A stretch of 64,000 bases of DNA. It comes from Bromus sterilis. Taxonomy: Eukaryota; Streptophyta; Magnoliopsida; Poales; Poaceae. The stretch is from the NCBI GenBank assembly GCA_950022295.1, contig OX465598.1, positions 181,779,501 through 181,843,500 of the forward strand, written 5' to 3'. The position numbers and the translations under genes are program-made. Numbering within the stretch: position 1 is the stretch's first letter; every line of letters begins with the position of its first letter. This document shows positions 23,626-36,290 of this stretch, piece after piece. The notes under the pieces are model-generated. The model ran no database searches. It was not told the origin of the DNA and saw nothing but the letters and a program-made list of their open reading frames with translations.

Positions 23626-26600
23626 TGTCGGGACCGTGGGTTAGCGTATGAAAGCCTCGCTACAACACAATCATATGGAGAGGCGAGAACCGTACCCACT
23701 TGTCTAAGGAGACAAGGCCAAGCACAGAACGTTCTCGGAAAGTATCAACGTGCGGGGCATCCCATCCAGGCCGGATGATCAACTGAAATGGGTCCTCATC
23801 GTCCGCACACAACTCTAAATGATATGGGTGGTGAACTCCCATACTCATAGCCAAGTCGCCTCAACCATACTATCGATTGTATTATAACCCTTACATAGAC
23901 TTACTCCAGCCCGATCACTTAGTCGGGGTCTAGGGCGAGCTCGATCATACTTCAAAGTGTGCACGTGAAGAAGTCACGAACAATCGCATCGCGATGCCCC
24001 AAGCTGCGCATACCTAAGGGCCACTTGGTGTATAAAAGACCGCCAGCCAGATCACAACTAAGGTCTCGAAAACCCATACTAAGACATGCATGTTATAATC
24101 ATACACGCAGCACACATGTCCAGTATAAACAGCAGGTATCATTGCAATTCTCTACAAATTATACAACTTTATTGATAAATCTTACAGAGTGCACACAGAG
24201 ATCACAAGTCCGTGATCCAACATTACATCAAACATACGGAAGCAAAGTAGGTCTGAGTACAGACAAGTTTAACAAATGTCTTAGAGAAGCCTTGACTATA
24301 AACAAGCCCTCCACGAGGGAACCAGTCGTCTTACTCGGACTACACTAGCTTGGTCTTGGTCTGAGTCTTCAATCTTCGAGCTTCGGGTAGAAGCCACCAT
24401 CGGGGTCGGTGAGTTCATCTAAAACATAGAATAAGAAAACGTGAGTACAAAGTCGTACTCAGCAAGACTTACGTAGGAGGTATACTACTCATGCACATGT
24501 ATCAAGGTAAAGGGAGGTGGGGTTTCACTTGCAGAAGTGCCAATTTTGACTTGGCTAGTCCTGAACTACGAGTACCAGACTTGAGGTAAGAAGCGTACAC
24601 GAGTCCACTACATCTCCAACCAATTACACCACTATGGTTACTTCCTCGACTTCCCCACGAGAAGCACACCATAGCACTCACGCTTATCTTGGTGTGTTTT
24701 AGAAGTATCCAGTTCAAGTTATCTAATAATCAAGCTAAGCTTTCCAAGCAGTCCATAACCGCGGACGCGGCTATTCGAATAGTTTTGTTAACCCTGTAGG
24801 GGTGTACCGCTACACACACGTGTCATCAGTTACCGCCTTTTGCGTGTCACCGTTCAAGAGATGACAGCGAGGATGCCACCACAACTGTTACCTCATAGCC
24901 GATCTAGTCCAAGAAAGCTGCCTACCTGGGTGGGCTACCACTACGTGAACCCGGCCGGTTTACCGAAGTGGACCCAAGTCATGTGTGCGTGGTGCATAAG
25001 CCGATCTCGGATGAGCCGTTCTCTCACTTAGCAACCAGGCCACACACCTACCAGAACTCCGAACTATTGCGACATCTGGACATCGAAAGGGATGAGTTAG
25101 TAAGCTGAGAGGGGTCAGTGAGCCCAATGTGTGGTTGTACTCTTCATCTTGGATCACCACACAAGAACTCGGACTTAGGGCGGTGTTCAACGAGACAACC
25201 CACCGTGTACTCCTACACAGCCTCTCATCGTTCACCTTGTATTAGGGTAGATTCACCAACACCTTTCTACCAACATCATCATGATCACTACCATCCCGAC
25301 TCACATAACAGTATCAACATGGTATCACTCTAAGCATGCAATAAGCAGTAACAATTGCAGGGGCCACATGATATCAATCAACTCCTACATTTGCTAGGAT
25401 TGTGGTTTGCTTACTACCGTGACAAAATGATAGGTTATGCAAAGGGATGGGTTCATCTATGCGGTAGAAACACATCATGGTAATCATCCTAAACAATGCA
25501 TAAGAGAGACATGAGAGGGAAGTGGGATTTTATCGACATGATCAATGGGGGTTTGCTTGCCTTGCTGACGAGGTTCGGTAACGGTGTCTTCAACGAAGGG
25601 GGTGACCTCCGATTCCGGTTGCACGTCTATTAGCAACATGAGAATCATAGGATCAACATAATGTACAATGGACAATCACATGAATAAGATTGTAATGGTG
25701 AAGTTCATGGTGCTGATGTGTTGAGCATTCCATTTAAAAGGAGTATATTGCATTTGAAATGCAAATTCAAACTCCATTTGATTTATCGATGAAATTCAAA
25801 TGCATTTGAATGCATGAATGTTCATTTGAAAAAGTTGATCATGAAGTGATGTTGTATAGTTGAAGTAATGTCTCTGATGTGTGGATGAAACCATTGGAAA
25901 TAAGGGTGTTGCAAAATCATTTGCAAAATCACTCCAAATTGGAATTTGAAAAGGATCCATATGCATGTTTGCTACTGGTCACCCATTTTAAAATGGTCAA
26001 ACATGAAAAAAATTGCATATTCATAATCCTTGTATTTTTCTGATAATTTTAGACATATTATTTGTCCAATTTGGAGTTAAAATGAATTAGTTATGATTTT
26101 CTAAAGATTTGGCTATTTTCTGGATTTTCTGTAATTGATTTAAAAAAGGAAAAGGGGTTTATTGCGTCAGCATGACGTCATGCTGACGTGGGGGGGGGGG
26201 GTCTGACTGGTGGGGTCAGGCTGTCAGTGGGGGGGGGGGGTTAAACCCGGTTAGTTAAACTAACCAGGGGTTAGTTGGTGGCCTTGGGCCCACGGGTCAG
26301 TCTCACCAGGGGGTCATTAGCACCTAAACTAATGGCGGCCACGTCAGCGCTGCCAGCGACATGTCGACGGCGACATCCGACGCGGCGGCGATACACTGGA
26401 CGACGAATCCGGCGACCAAATGGCACGCCGCGACCACTAATCGAATCCCCGTGCTTGCGCGCTTCACCCAGGGCACGGCAGCGTCACCGGGGAGCACCGG
26501 AGTGACGCCGGCGACGACGTGCGACGGCGGCCGTGGCATGGCGTCGACGGGAAGGTGGCTATAGTGCACGATTTTGAGCGTTGGGTGGCTCGTTGGAATC

Positions 26601-27699
26601 CTGGGGGCTCTAGGAGCTGCATGGACACCACAAGGAGGAGAAAGGGGCACGGGAGCGAGCTCTAGGTCATCCATGGCGGTGACCTGCTCGGCTCTCATGG
26701 CGGTCGACGGAGGCGGCCCAAATTTAACACGGGGGTTGGGGGGTTTTGAAGAGGGGCTCACCCCGAAGCGATTGGTGAAGACGGCGGGGCAGAAGAGGGA
26801 ACAATGGCGACGAATTCCTCGTCGGCGCCCACGACGGCCGGTGAGATTCCGTTGATGATTGCGGCAGTCAGAGAGCTTCCGGGGTCGCGATCCTCTGCAT
26901 CTTGACGAAGACGTCCTTGGCGATCACCCTGGACAAGGTGGCTCGGATCCTCGAGGACGTTGGCTACGCGAAGACGGAGGCTCGCTCTGCGATGGTGCTC
27001 GGCTACTTCGCCGGAGAGAGAGAGGGAGGGGCCAGAGCTAGGGGAAGGGGTGCGGGGGGCTTCTGCAGTGGCGTGGCATGCTCTGGGGCAGAGGGGAGGG
27101 CCTAGAAGCCTCAGGGCGTCGAGGTGTCGTCGCCGTGGCCTCCCTGCCTCCAGCGACCTGCTTGGAGACGCGGGGAGGTAGAAGACAAGCGAGGGGCTGG
27201 GCTGGGCCGAGGCAGAGGGAAGGTGGGCCTCGCCCCTGGGCGTAAGGTAAGTCTCTGCTTTCCTTTGCTTTTTATTTCTTCTGTAAATAGGTTGACCTAG
27301 CCAATTAAAATAGCTAGGTATTTTTATAAATGCCATAATTTTTTATATGGCCTCATAAAAGCTAGAGCTAGCCACTTATAAAATTTGGCACTCTTTAAAA
27401 TTCAAAACATTTGAATTTTAAATCAAATGGGGGTTGATTTAATTTTCCAAGGCATTGTTTGAAAATTAGAAAATTCCATGAGCATGGGATTGCTCCCAAA
27501 CCACTTTTCAAATGATCAGCATCATTTATAGGAATTTTCCAAATACTCAAATGATTTTTGGAAAAATATTTTTATCTGGACATTTGATTTAATTTCTCAG
27601 AGCTTTTCTTTTCCCCATTTTTGAATTTTCTTTTTGAATTTTTGCATGATGCAAAGGCACAATAAAACCCTAGCACTTACCTAAGTTGGGGTTGTGACA
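23626..27699 (-). repeat. Element B 5' LTR (4074 bp)
   Basis: Limits are TGTCGGGACC at 23626 and GGGTTGTGACA at 27699, then the target duplication CAACT. It is collinear over its full length with 16003-20074. Confidence 0.95.
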
Positions 27700-28040
27700 C
27701 AACTTCAGAAAAACCAAACAAAAATCAGGTCGTACATTTTCAAGTTCAAACTGTTTCGCGTTGGTCAACTTTTTTGCAAGCTATTTATTTTTCCTCACCA
27801 TAATTATTTGCAGATGAAATTCGAAATCAAGGGTGTTCATCCCGTCTGTTCCGTCCGCCGGAGATAAACTTCGACTCCCTCAACTTCACCGGCCACCATG
27901 GCAGCAGGCAGCTTCAACGGTGCCGGCGCAGACAGTCCGCTCCCTAGAAAGGCACATCGTACCCTTAGGGGACAGCGCTTCGACATCGACGACGACAACA
28001 ACTTCATCGCCAAATCTGATCAGATGCCGACTTCGCCTCG
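27700..28040 (+). other. Unidentified host segment, right of element B
   Basis: Continues the 15763-16002 segment after element B. The frame from the left side stays open for about 30 more codons to a TAA near 27800. A GT at 27729 and an acceptor-like TTATTTGCAG ending at about 27822 could bound an intron. A short frame from 27898 begins MAAGSFNGAGAD. No family is recognised. It ends at the Tat-like LTR at 28041. Confidence 0.3.
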
Positions 28041-28540
28041 TGAAGAGGATCGGCCTCGGAAAATCATATGGTTAGGAACCCTGGGTTTAGATCGTAGAGA
28101 GAGCATTCAAGGTTGGCGATGCTCGTCAGCTAACAGGAGATAGGGATTTACCCAGGTTCAGGCCCCTCGATCGGTAAAACCCCTACTTCCTGCTCTGTGT
28201 ATTATATGGTGGAGGCGATTACAGCGGAGGTATCAGCGAGAGTGCTCTCATCGAGGGTGGAGCTATGCCAGATTGGATGTCCTAGACATCCCCTCTCCCA
28301 GTCCTTATATACTAGGCTGGGTTGCAAGAAGTCCGTCTAGGGTTATAAAGAAAATTGCCTAATCTAGCTAGTCTTGGTGGGCACGCCTTGGACTTTGAAC
28401 CGTCTTGGACTCCATGTAGGCGCAGCCGTTGGTTCTTCGGGTGGGCTGATCTTGGGCCCGTCGAAGTATCCAATGGGCCTTCTATCTGGACACGCACCAG
28501 GTACCCCATGCCGAGGAGTCGTGGGGGTATCCCCTCGTAA
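28041..28540 (-). repeat. T2: Tat-like LTR, about 500 bp
   Basis: Starts TGAAGAGGATCGGCC on the plus strand and aligns with the T1 LTR: GGTTAGGAACCCTGGG, then a TATA block at 28304-28311, then GAGTCGTGGG near the right end. No primer site lies on its left. The right side has CAGGGGATAC on the minus strand, which could be a polypurine tract, so this is probably a 3' LTR of a minus-strand copy whose body lay to the right. The right limit is approximate. Confidence 0.6.
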
Positions 28541-29826
28541 GTATCCCCTGAGTGCCTGGGGGACTCGAAGAGTCGCGCAAGGACTCGAACCTGCAAAAGC
28601 CGTAATAGTGCGTGTCGGTTGCCGAGCTCTAAGCCACGTATGTTTATTCATGAGAAATAGTTTTGAGATGGATGATAAGCTTAAAGGGCCCAAGGTACTC
28701 GACTAGTCGAGCATAGGTGAATTGCTCTAGCGGCAAATACCACAGTAGCGCAATCAAGCTCGAGTCCCTCCACATGAACTTGGAAATGACTGGTGTCAAG
28801 CAAGTTCCATGCCGCGGAGGGCGTATAGGATCAATGTCGTCCATTTACCGTACTGAATACGACCCTAACGCGTATGTTAGTGGTTAAATTTCATCATGCA
28901 CCCATCATGGAACCGTCGGGAGTGAAGTCACGCTGTGGCAAGTACCGGCCCGACCGACAGATCAGCGAGGTCTTAACTACACGCTAGCTGGCGTGGCATC
29001 TGGGGAGCAGTGTATCGCAGCTGAGGTCATTTAGTAGTGGCACGTTGCAAGATCAGAGTGCACCCACTCGGAAAACAATCGAGTGGACTAGTATTATGAT
29101 CACCCGCGGAGCGTCCGTGTCCTCAGGAGGGGAGTAAATATAGAATGCACCCACTCGGAAAATGATCGAGTGAGCTCATGGTATGAGCACCCGCGGAGCG
29201 GTCAGTTGCTCAGGCGGGGAGCCCGTTACTCGTCCTTTATGTCTTGTATTTTTGTGCGAGTAGTCACTTGAGCACTTTAAAGTATGGGAGAGTAAATAAT
29301 CAAGCATTGTAGATGTGTTTCTCTTATCTGAGGGGAGTAGCCACTCCCATCTTTGGAGTGTAATCCGTGCTGCCTTTGCTCCGTTAGCGGTGGCAGGGTG
29401 CTCCCGATGTTAGTAGATATTTTATGTAATCAAAATGAGAGGAAATATTGAAGTTCAAAAAACCTGGTTGTGTGGTCCATCACTGAGAGCAATCTAGAAG
29501 ACATGGTCAAACTGCCTCGTGCATGCGTGCGCTAAGTTCTCCCCGCTAGGATGGTACATCACAAAGGGCTTTGACAGCTCTGGGCAGCTGCGTGTCGTGG
29601 TCAGAGGTGACGTGATGCGTCATGCCACGGTAATTTCGTGGACCATAATGGGAGGCGTGGTTACTGCGCCGGTTGGGATTTCCATGTCGCGTGGAGGTTG
29701 CGTGACCGTGACCCGTCGGTTTGGTTCCGAGATCAACGGTGGATGGGTGATCAGATTCTTCTTGTTATATAAGGGAGGTGATGGCTTCTTGCCCCTCGTT
29801 GGTTACCCAAAGTGGAAGGTTGAGAT
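28541..29826. other. Unassigned non-coding sequence, probably retrotransposon-derived
   Basis: No protein motif was found. It includes two tandem 87 bp units (29061 and 29148), each with a CACTCG...CGAGTG inverted repeat, and a TATA-like TATATAAG at about 29766 on the plus strand. It may be untranslated sequence of the T2 element joined to another LTR fragment. Confidence 0.35.
29061..29222. repeat. Two-copy tandem repeat, 87 bp unit
   Basis: Both units begin CACCCACTCGGAAAA, hold CGAGTG a few bases on, then CACCCGCGGAGCG and a GGCGGGGAG/GGAGGGGAG end. Confidence 0.7.
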
Positions 29827-31389
29827 GTAGACAGCAGCAAATTTCCCTCGTTGAAGATACCAAGGTTTGACTCCCGTAGGACTCTGACAACGACAGGAAG
29901 GTGACAACGGCGCCAGCAATTAGGCGGTTGACGTGGACGTGCACACACAACAGATAACTTTTCTCCCAACGAGTACAGAGAGGTTGCCAATCCCTCCGGC
30001 CTTGTTGTTTACAAAGGATCAAACGTACGGGATAATAATGATAGCGACAGCAACGGAAAAGGAAATAAATCAGAAAATAAATAGCGGGTGTTAACAGTGG
30101 TGGAAATATGGACCGGGGTCCCATGATGTTCACCAGTGACGTCTCTCTCCCAAAAGACGATAAAATAGCCATGCAAGTTAAACAAATTATAGCTGGGCAA
30201 TTGACAGGATTATGTGCGCAAACAAATGCTAACTATGCTACTAAGAAAGGAAGAGGCTCAAAAGCTTGGGCGGTACGCCAAGACAAGTAGACCGAAATCC
30301 ATCTGCATCTACCTACTAATCATCCACCTTGAGATATCTATCCAGAACATCTCGTTGGTATTAAGTTGCGAATCCCACCCAAAGTGTAAACTCAAAGCAA
30401 CAAACAACATCATTAAAGAACTTTGTGTAAAGTAAACAATCCTTGCACCCGCAAGTACAAGCACCGTTGTTTTCTCCCTTATGGGAACAACACATCCCCT
30501 AGACTCATGTTTCTGCCACTCAAGCTAGTCATCAGGGGGCATGAACTCACAATCATGCATAACGCTCCCTCTTGGAGTTACTACCTACTACTTGGCCAAA
30601 GCAATAAACAGCAACGGAGAACATGCAAGAATTACTCAAGAACATAAATATAAAAGAGGAGAATCAAATATATTACTCAGACACAATCTGAACATAGTCT
30701 CATAATCCATCAGATCCCAGCAAAATCAGCATAGAAACAGCAAAAAGATTACATATGTGCCTCGATCATGTAGGGAAGCTCACGAGGTCTAAATCATGAA
30801 GAACAAAGAGGGGAGGAGAACATCACATAGCTACTGATAATGGACCCATGGTCCAAGGTGGACTACTCACGGTTCATCCGGGTAGCATCCATGGTGGTGG
30901 AGAAGCTCCCGGAGGTGGTTCCTCCCTTCGACAGGGTGCCGGGAAGAGGGCTCCTGGTGCTCCCGATCTTGGAAGCGCGGCGGCAGCGGAACAGAGGGGA
31001 GATCGCGAAAAAAGGGTTCTGTCCTCGAGGGTTTCGGGACAAGAGGGATATATAGGCGAAGGGGTGCAGCCAGAGGTGCACCAGGGGCCCCAGGCGCCCC
31101 CTGGCGCGGCCTAGGGGCGCTTCCCTCTGGCCCCACTTTGGCTCTCCCCGAAGCTTCCTATACGCTGATTTGTCCTATATTTTTTCCGAAATTTTTCTGG
31201 CACTTGAAGTAATGGGAAAACCTGAAATACAAAAACAGCAGAAAACAAGAACAGGCACTGGGGTGCACTAAGTTAACAGGTTAGTCCTAATATGATCAAA
31301 AGTGTATGGAAGTGCATCAATATCATAGCATTATCACACAAAAGATGCATGGAGCAAGCAAAAATTATAGATACGTTTTGGACGTATCA
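29827..31389 (-). mobile_element. Gypsy 5' LTR and start of leader (TGATACGTCC type), rest missing
   Basis: On the minus strand the LTR starts TGATACGTCCAAAACG at 31389 and runs to about 29929 (...CACGTCA, 1461 bp). A primer site TGGCGCCGTTGTCACC follows at 29900-29915, then about 75 bp of leader up to 29827, where unrelated sequence begins. LTRs with this start and a GGCGCCGTTG primer site are common among Triticeae gypsy families. Sabrina is a possibility, but I cannot confirm it. No coding region survives. Confidence 0.65.
29900..29915 (-). other. Primer-binding site of the TGATACGTCC-type LTR
   Basis: TGGCGCCGTTGTCACC resembles the tRNA-Asp complement (TGGCGCCGTTGCC...). The spacer to the LTR end is about 13 bases. 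Confidence 0.6.
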
Positions 31390-31636
31390 GGAGGCAATCA
31401 GTAATTTTTAGGTTCACCCTCATCTTTCCTTCTGCTTCTTCTTCTTCCTCTGCTTCTTGCCTCCAAGTTTATCTTTCCTTCCTTTTGTTGGGGGAATCAT
31501 GTCCAAGCATGTAGATAACGCAAAGCTAGCTAAGGGTGCTTTGCAGGAGCCATCGACGGCGAAGATGGCCGGACGGTGGAAGCGTTCATCCTTTGAGGAT
31601 GCTGATTTGGAAGAGCTGGTGGTGGATGGGCACGCC
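31390..31636 (+). pseudogene. Tat-type transposon ORF (PF04195-like), 5' part, split by element D
   Basis: A pyrimidine-rich leader (31420-31490) is followed by an open frame from about 31457. A likely Met at 31499 gives MSKHVDNAKLAKGAL... and then SSFEDADLEELVVDGHA. Element D interrupts it at 31636. The frame resumes exactly after the duplicated ACGCC at 43042. See the part at 43042 for the domain. Confidence 0.6.
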
Positions 31637-34600
31637 TGTCACAACCCCAATTTAGGCAAGTACTAGGGTTTGAGTTCCCTTTGCATCATGTGACAAATTC
31701 AAAAAGAAAATCAAAAATGGGGAAAAGAAAAGCCCTGAGAAATTAAATCAAATGGCTAGATAAAAATCTTATTCCAAAAATCATTTGAATATTTGGAAAA
31801 TTCCTATAAATGATGTTGATCATTTTAAAAGTGGTTTGGGTTCATTCCCATGCTCATGGAATTTTCTAATTTTCAAACAATGCCTTGGGAAATTAAATAA
31901 ACCCCTATTTGATTTGAAATTCAAATTATTTGAATTTCAAAAATGCCCAAAAGTTATGAGTGGCTAGCTATTTATATCCTAAGCCCACATAAAAGATTTG
32001 GGTATTTTATAAAATGCTCTGCTATTTTTCCTAGAGCAAAACAAAAGAAAGAAAAAGAAAACAGAAAGAAAACAGAAAGAAAAGGAAAAAACGCAAAGCA
32101 GCCCACCCCCCCTAAGGCCTCGGGCCCAACTAAACCTTCCCCGGCCCAGGCCCAACCGAGCTTGTCGTCTACCCCAAGCTGCTCGGTGGCGCGCTGGGAG
32201 GGCACGGCCGACGCCGCCGTGGCCACCGAGAGCCATCTAGGCCTTCCCTGCCTTCCTTCTCGCGCCACGCAAGACCCCAGAGCACCCCCGTACCTTCCCT
32301 CTCTTCCACGGGTCGCCCCTATTCTCCTACCTCGCGGATCTCGCGCAAGCCCGAGCACAGCCGGAGGACGCCGGCGAGCTTCTGCGCGGACAACGACGAC
32401 GAGGCGCCGCACCAACGTGTCCATCAGAACCGTGGTCGTCTTCTCTGTCATTTTGCGTCGTCAATTCGAGCTCAAAGGCCCCAGAGCGGTTGCCAGCTCC
32501 AACTTCCTCCCGCCGGCCACCGTGGGCTTCGAACTCAAATTTCGTCGCCGTCCAAGCTTCTCCGCCTCCCCTGACTTCTCCTTTACCCTCCCGGTGAGCT
32601 CATGGTTCGTTCCCCCCTAACCCCGGCTCCTCCCGTGCCCCCAATCGTCGTCGCCTTCTTCTAGTGGCTCCGGCTGCCGGGAAAATTGAAGTCTTCGACG
32701 CCGTGGTCCTCCCCGGCGACGATGGACTAGTCCATCGTATGTGCGAGGCCACGGGGAGCCGACCGGTACCCTCTACAAGGCCGCTGGTGGCCGGGAAGCC
32801 CACTCCGGCGCACCTCCGCCGCACGCCGTGGTCGACGCCGGCTAACCGCCGGTGGGTAGGTTAGCTTAAGGCTAATCACCCCCACTAACCACCCCAGCAG
32901 CCACTGACAGTGGGACCCACAACCCCCTAACCCCTCTGTTTAAATTAACTAAAACGGGGTTAACACCTAAGCCACTGACAAGGCTGGCCCACTGGTCAGA
33001 GCCCCCCCCCCCACGTCAGCACGACCTCATGCTGACGCAATAAAAAGAAAAGGATTTAAAAAGAATTAAAAGAAATCAGAATAATCCAGATAATGCAGAA
33101 AATTAGCTAAGTTTTGAAAAATCATAGAAAATTCATACTAACTCCAAATTGGGAAAATAATATATGAAAAATGATCAGCTTAAAATTCTCTATCCAAATA
33201 TGCTACTTTCAACCATGTTTGAGTTGAATTTAAAATGGGACCAGTAGCTTTTGCTATTTGGCTTAATTGGAATTAATTCAAATTTAATTCCAATGCAATT
33301 CAAATTTTAACCATTACAATGCAAACATGATCACCTTAACTTCAGAAGCATATCACACACATGATCACATGGTTTCAAATGATCAAACTTTTTCAAATGC
33401 ATTTTGGTTAAATTGAAATTCATATGTGGAGTTTGAATTTGCATTTCAAATGCAATACACTTCAATTAAATCAAATGTACCACAAATCAGTAGCATTCAC
33501 ATCAGTGACAACATAAACATGTGCTTGTGCATTCTATTACAATGTTGCCTCCCCCTTCTTGTTGATGATTGTGCCGATAACAGTGCCTCCGAGACGGTGA
33601 TCACCCCCGACGAAGAAGAAGTTCGGTAAACCCCGTGTATCGTCAGCAAGGCAAGCAAACCCCATTGATCATGTCTATAAAATCCTATTTCCCTCTCAGT
33701 CTCTCTTATGCATGTTTAGGAGATCACCGAGACACGTTCTTTCGCATAGTTGAACCCATTCCGATGCATGACCTATCATTTTGTCACCGTATTAAGAAAA
33801 CCACAATCCTAGCAGATTTAGGAGTTGAATGATGAGCATGTGGCCCCTGCAACTGTTACTGCTTTTGCTGCTTAGTGATACAATGTGGATGTTATGATTG
33901 TGAGTCGGGATGGAATGAACACAGTGGTACCGATGATAAACGTGTTGGTGAATCCACCCTAAACAAAGGTGAACGATGAGAGGCTGTGTAGGAGTACACA
34001 GTGGGTTGTCTCGTTGAACACTAACATAGGCCCCGAGTTCCTGTTTTGTGATCCAAGACAAAGAGTATGACCACATGTAGGGTTTTATGGGAACCCCGTT
34101 TGGCCTCTTTACGTACCCGATCCGGTCCAGGAGTCACAATAGATTCGGGCTTTCCATTTGGCATGTGCATAGAAAAAGAATGAAGAAAAGGTTGCATCAT
34201 ATAGATATGTCGGTGGACTTGTGAGGTAGTGAAACCATCTGGCAGAGGTGGCGTCTCGGTCCCTTACATTATCTGAGTCCGTTTCGTGGAACCGGCCGGA
34301 CGCTCAAGCGGTGCCAAACTCAGGTAGTCGACTCCTAGATTAGAGAAGGTGATGTGAGGTTAGTGCCTTGGTTTCATCCACGTCCGACACCCGCTTGAAG
34401 GGTGACGAGAACGAGGCGATAAGTGATGACACGCGTGTGAAGATGTACACCCCTGCAGGGTTAATGAACTATTCGAATAGCCGTGTCCGCGGTTATGGAC
34501 TACTTGGAGACCTCCACTTGATCAATAGATAACTTGAATGGATATTTATAAAATCCGCAAGATAAGTGTGAGTGCTATGGTGGGCTTCCTCGTGGGGAAG

Positions 34601-35600
34601 TCGAGGAAGTAACCATAGTGGTATATTGTTTGGAGACATGTAGTGGACTCGTGTACGCTCCTTACCTCAAGTCTGGTACTCGTAGTTCAGGACTAGCCAT
34701 GTCAAAGCTGGCACTTCTGCATGATGAACCCCACCTCCTTTACCTTGAAACTTGAGCATGAGTAATGTAGTTCTTATGTAAGTCTTGCTGAGTACGACTT
34801 TGTACTCATGTTTGCTTATTCTATGTTTTAGATGAGAACCCGGACCCCGATGGAGTCACCTTCGTGAAGCTTGACGTTGACCTTGGTAGTATAGTTCCAG
34901 ACAGCACTCTGGTCCCTCGTGGATGGGCATGTATGTTTACAAGGCTTCTCTAAGCCATTTGTTAAACTTGTCTGTACTCAGACCTAATTTGCTTCCGTTT
35001 TATGATGTAATGTTGATCACAGACATGTGATCTTTGTATGCTCTATGTGTATATCAATAAAGAGTACTTGTAGAGTTATTTGATGATACCTCTTGTGCAT
35101 ACTAGACATGTGTGATGCGTGTATGATTATAACATGCATGTCTTAGTATGGGTTTTCGAGACCTTAGTTGTGATCTGGCTGGCGGTCTTTTATACACCAA
35201 GTGGCCCTTAGATGTGCGCAGCTTGGGGCATCGCGATGCGATTGCTCGTGGCTCTGCCACGTGCACACTTTGTTGTATGATCGAGCCCGCCCTAGACCCC
35301 GACTAAGTGATCGGGCTGGAGTTTTTATATGTAAGGGTTATGATTCAATCGATAACATGGTTGAGGCGACTTGTCTATGAGTATGGGATTCACCACCCAT
35401 ATGCATTTAGACTTGTGAGCGGACGATGAGGACCCATCTCAGTTGATCATCCGGCCTGGATGGGATGCCCCTCACGTTCGATGCTTTCCGAGAGTGTTCT
35501 GTGCTTGGCCTTGTCTGCTTAGACAAGTGGGTACGGCTCTTGGCTCTCCATGTGAATGCATCGAGACTGGAATTACATACGCATATTCCGGGTCCCGACA
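31637..35600 (+). repeat. Element D 5' LTR (3964 bp)
   Basis: Limits are TGTCACAACCCC at 31637 and GGGTCCCGACA at 35600. It has a GC-rich block at 32100-32870, AT-rich sequence at 33050-33500, and the CCCTGCAGGG / CTATTCGAATAG block at 34445-34515. An AATAAA at 35057-35062 is a possible polyadenylation signal. The 225-codon frame at 31943-32620 is a low-complexity Pro/Ser/Arg frame and is not annotated as a gene. Confidence 0.93.
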
Positions 35601-35604
35601 GACT

Positions 35605-35616
35605 TGGTATCAGAGC
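35605..35616 (+). other. Element D primer-binding site (tRNA-iMet)
   Basis: TGGTATCAGAGC, four bases after the LTR end. Confidence 0.92.
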
Positions 35617-36290
35617 AGGACTGTCTGTAGGATTATCAAACCCTTGGTCGAAGTCGAGTCTAGCACTCTATAGTTATATAGTTACTTGGGTATATAAGGG
35701 AACAACGTAAGGCTTCTTTTTCTCCTTACCTCATCGATCTGAGTTCTGAGTCACCATTATCTTTTCTACGGGATGATAGGACTAGGCTCATCTATGTCTT
35801 ACTAGAACATCTCGTTGAGTGCTTCCTTGTAGCCGTAGGAAAGTTGTGTTCGGTTGTCTAGAGTCTTTGTGCTTCCTATTTTGAGACATCCTATATAAGT
35901 GCTGGTGAGATGTTGTGAGGATTTCCATTTCTCTTGCAATTACAGCCGTTATGCTGTCTGAGTCATTCCAGGTTTCTTCATAATCTGTTGCGTTTGCAAA
36001 ATCCTTCTATCCTATTCGGTTGTCCTTTTTGAAGAACTTCTAGGTGTTATGCCCGACAGTTCTCTAGAGTTTGTTGTAGGTTTTGTTCTAGAAACCTTTA
36101 GTGATTCATTTCCAGTTCTTCCTCCCAGTTTAGAGGTCTTCTAGCAAGAAGAACCACACTAATCATCGTGTTGGGGTACTTTGCTACTCTGACATATCTG
36201 TTGTAGCCCCTAGTAAACCTTGGTCATCCTCTAGGAAGCTATCCAGAGATCCAACTCCTTAAACCTAGTCACCCGATAGGTGTGTAGAAT
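35617..36290 (+). other. Element D leader replacing gag and protease
   Basis: Non-coding. The first ~250 bp matches the leader of element A. The following ~430 bp matches the leader of element B on the opposite strand and joins directly to the PPDRC-like segment before RT. Confidence 0.75.

Larger units (their letters stand above)
16003..27699 (-). mobile_element. Element B: complete long-LTR gypsy element lacking gag and protease
   Basis: A full insertion with matching 5 bp target duplications, CAACT at 15998-16002 and at 27700-27704. LTRs are 4072 and 4074 bp. The internal region is only 3551 bp. It holds RT, RNase H, integrase and a chromodomain-like tail in one frame with two stops, after a leader of about 0.7 kb in place of gag and protease. 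LTR ends and primer site match elements A and D, so it is the same superfamily branch. The two LTRs differ by scattered substitutions (roughly 12 in the first 250 bp, counted by eye; other parts look closer), so it is not a very recent insertion. If mobile once, it needed gag from an element such as A. Confidence 0.93.

Noticed and set aside
31943..32620. 225-codon frame in the D 5' LTR, with a 210-codon counterpart at 39448-40080
   Set aside because: Low-complexity Lys- then Pro/Arg-rich translation. Its C-terminal part changes frame between the two LTRs, which is not expected of a maintained protein.
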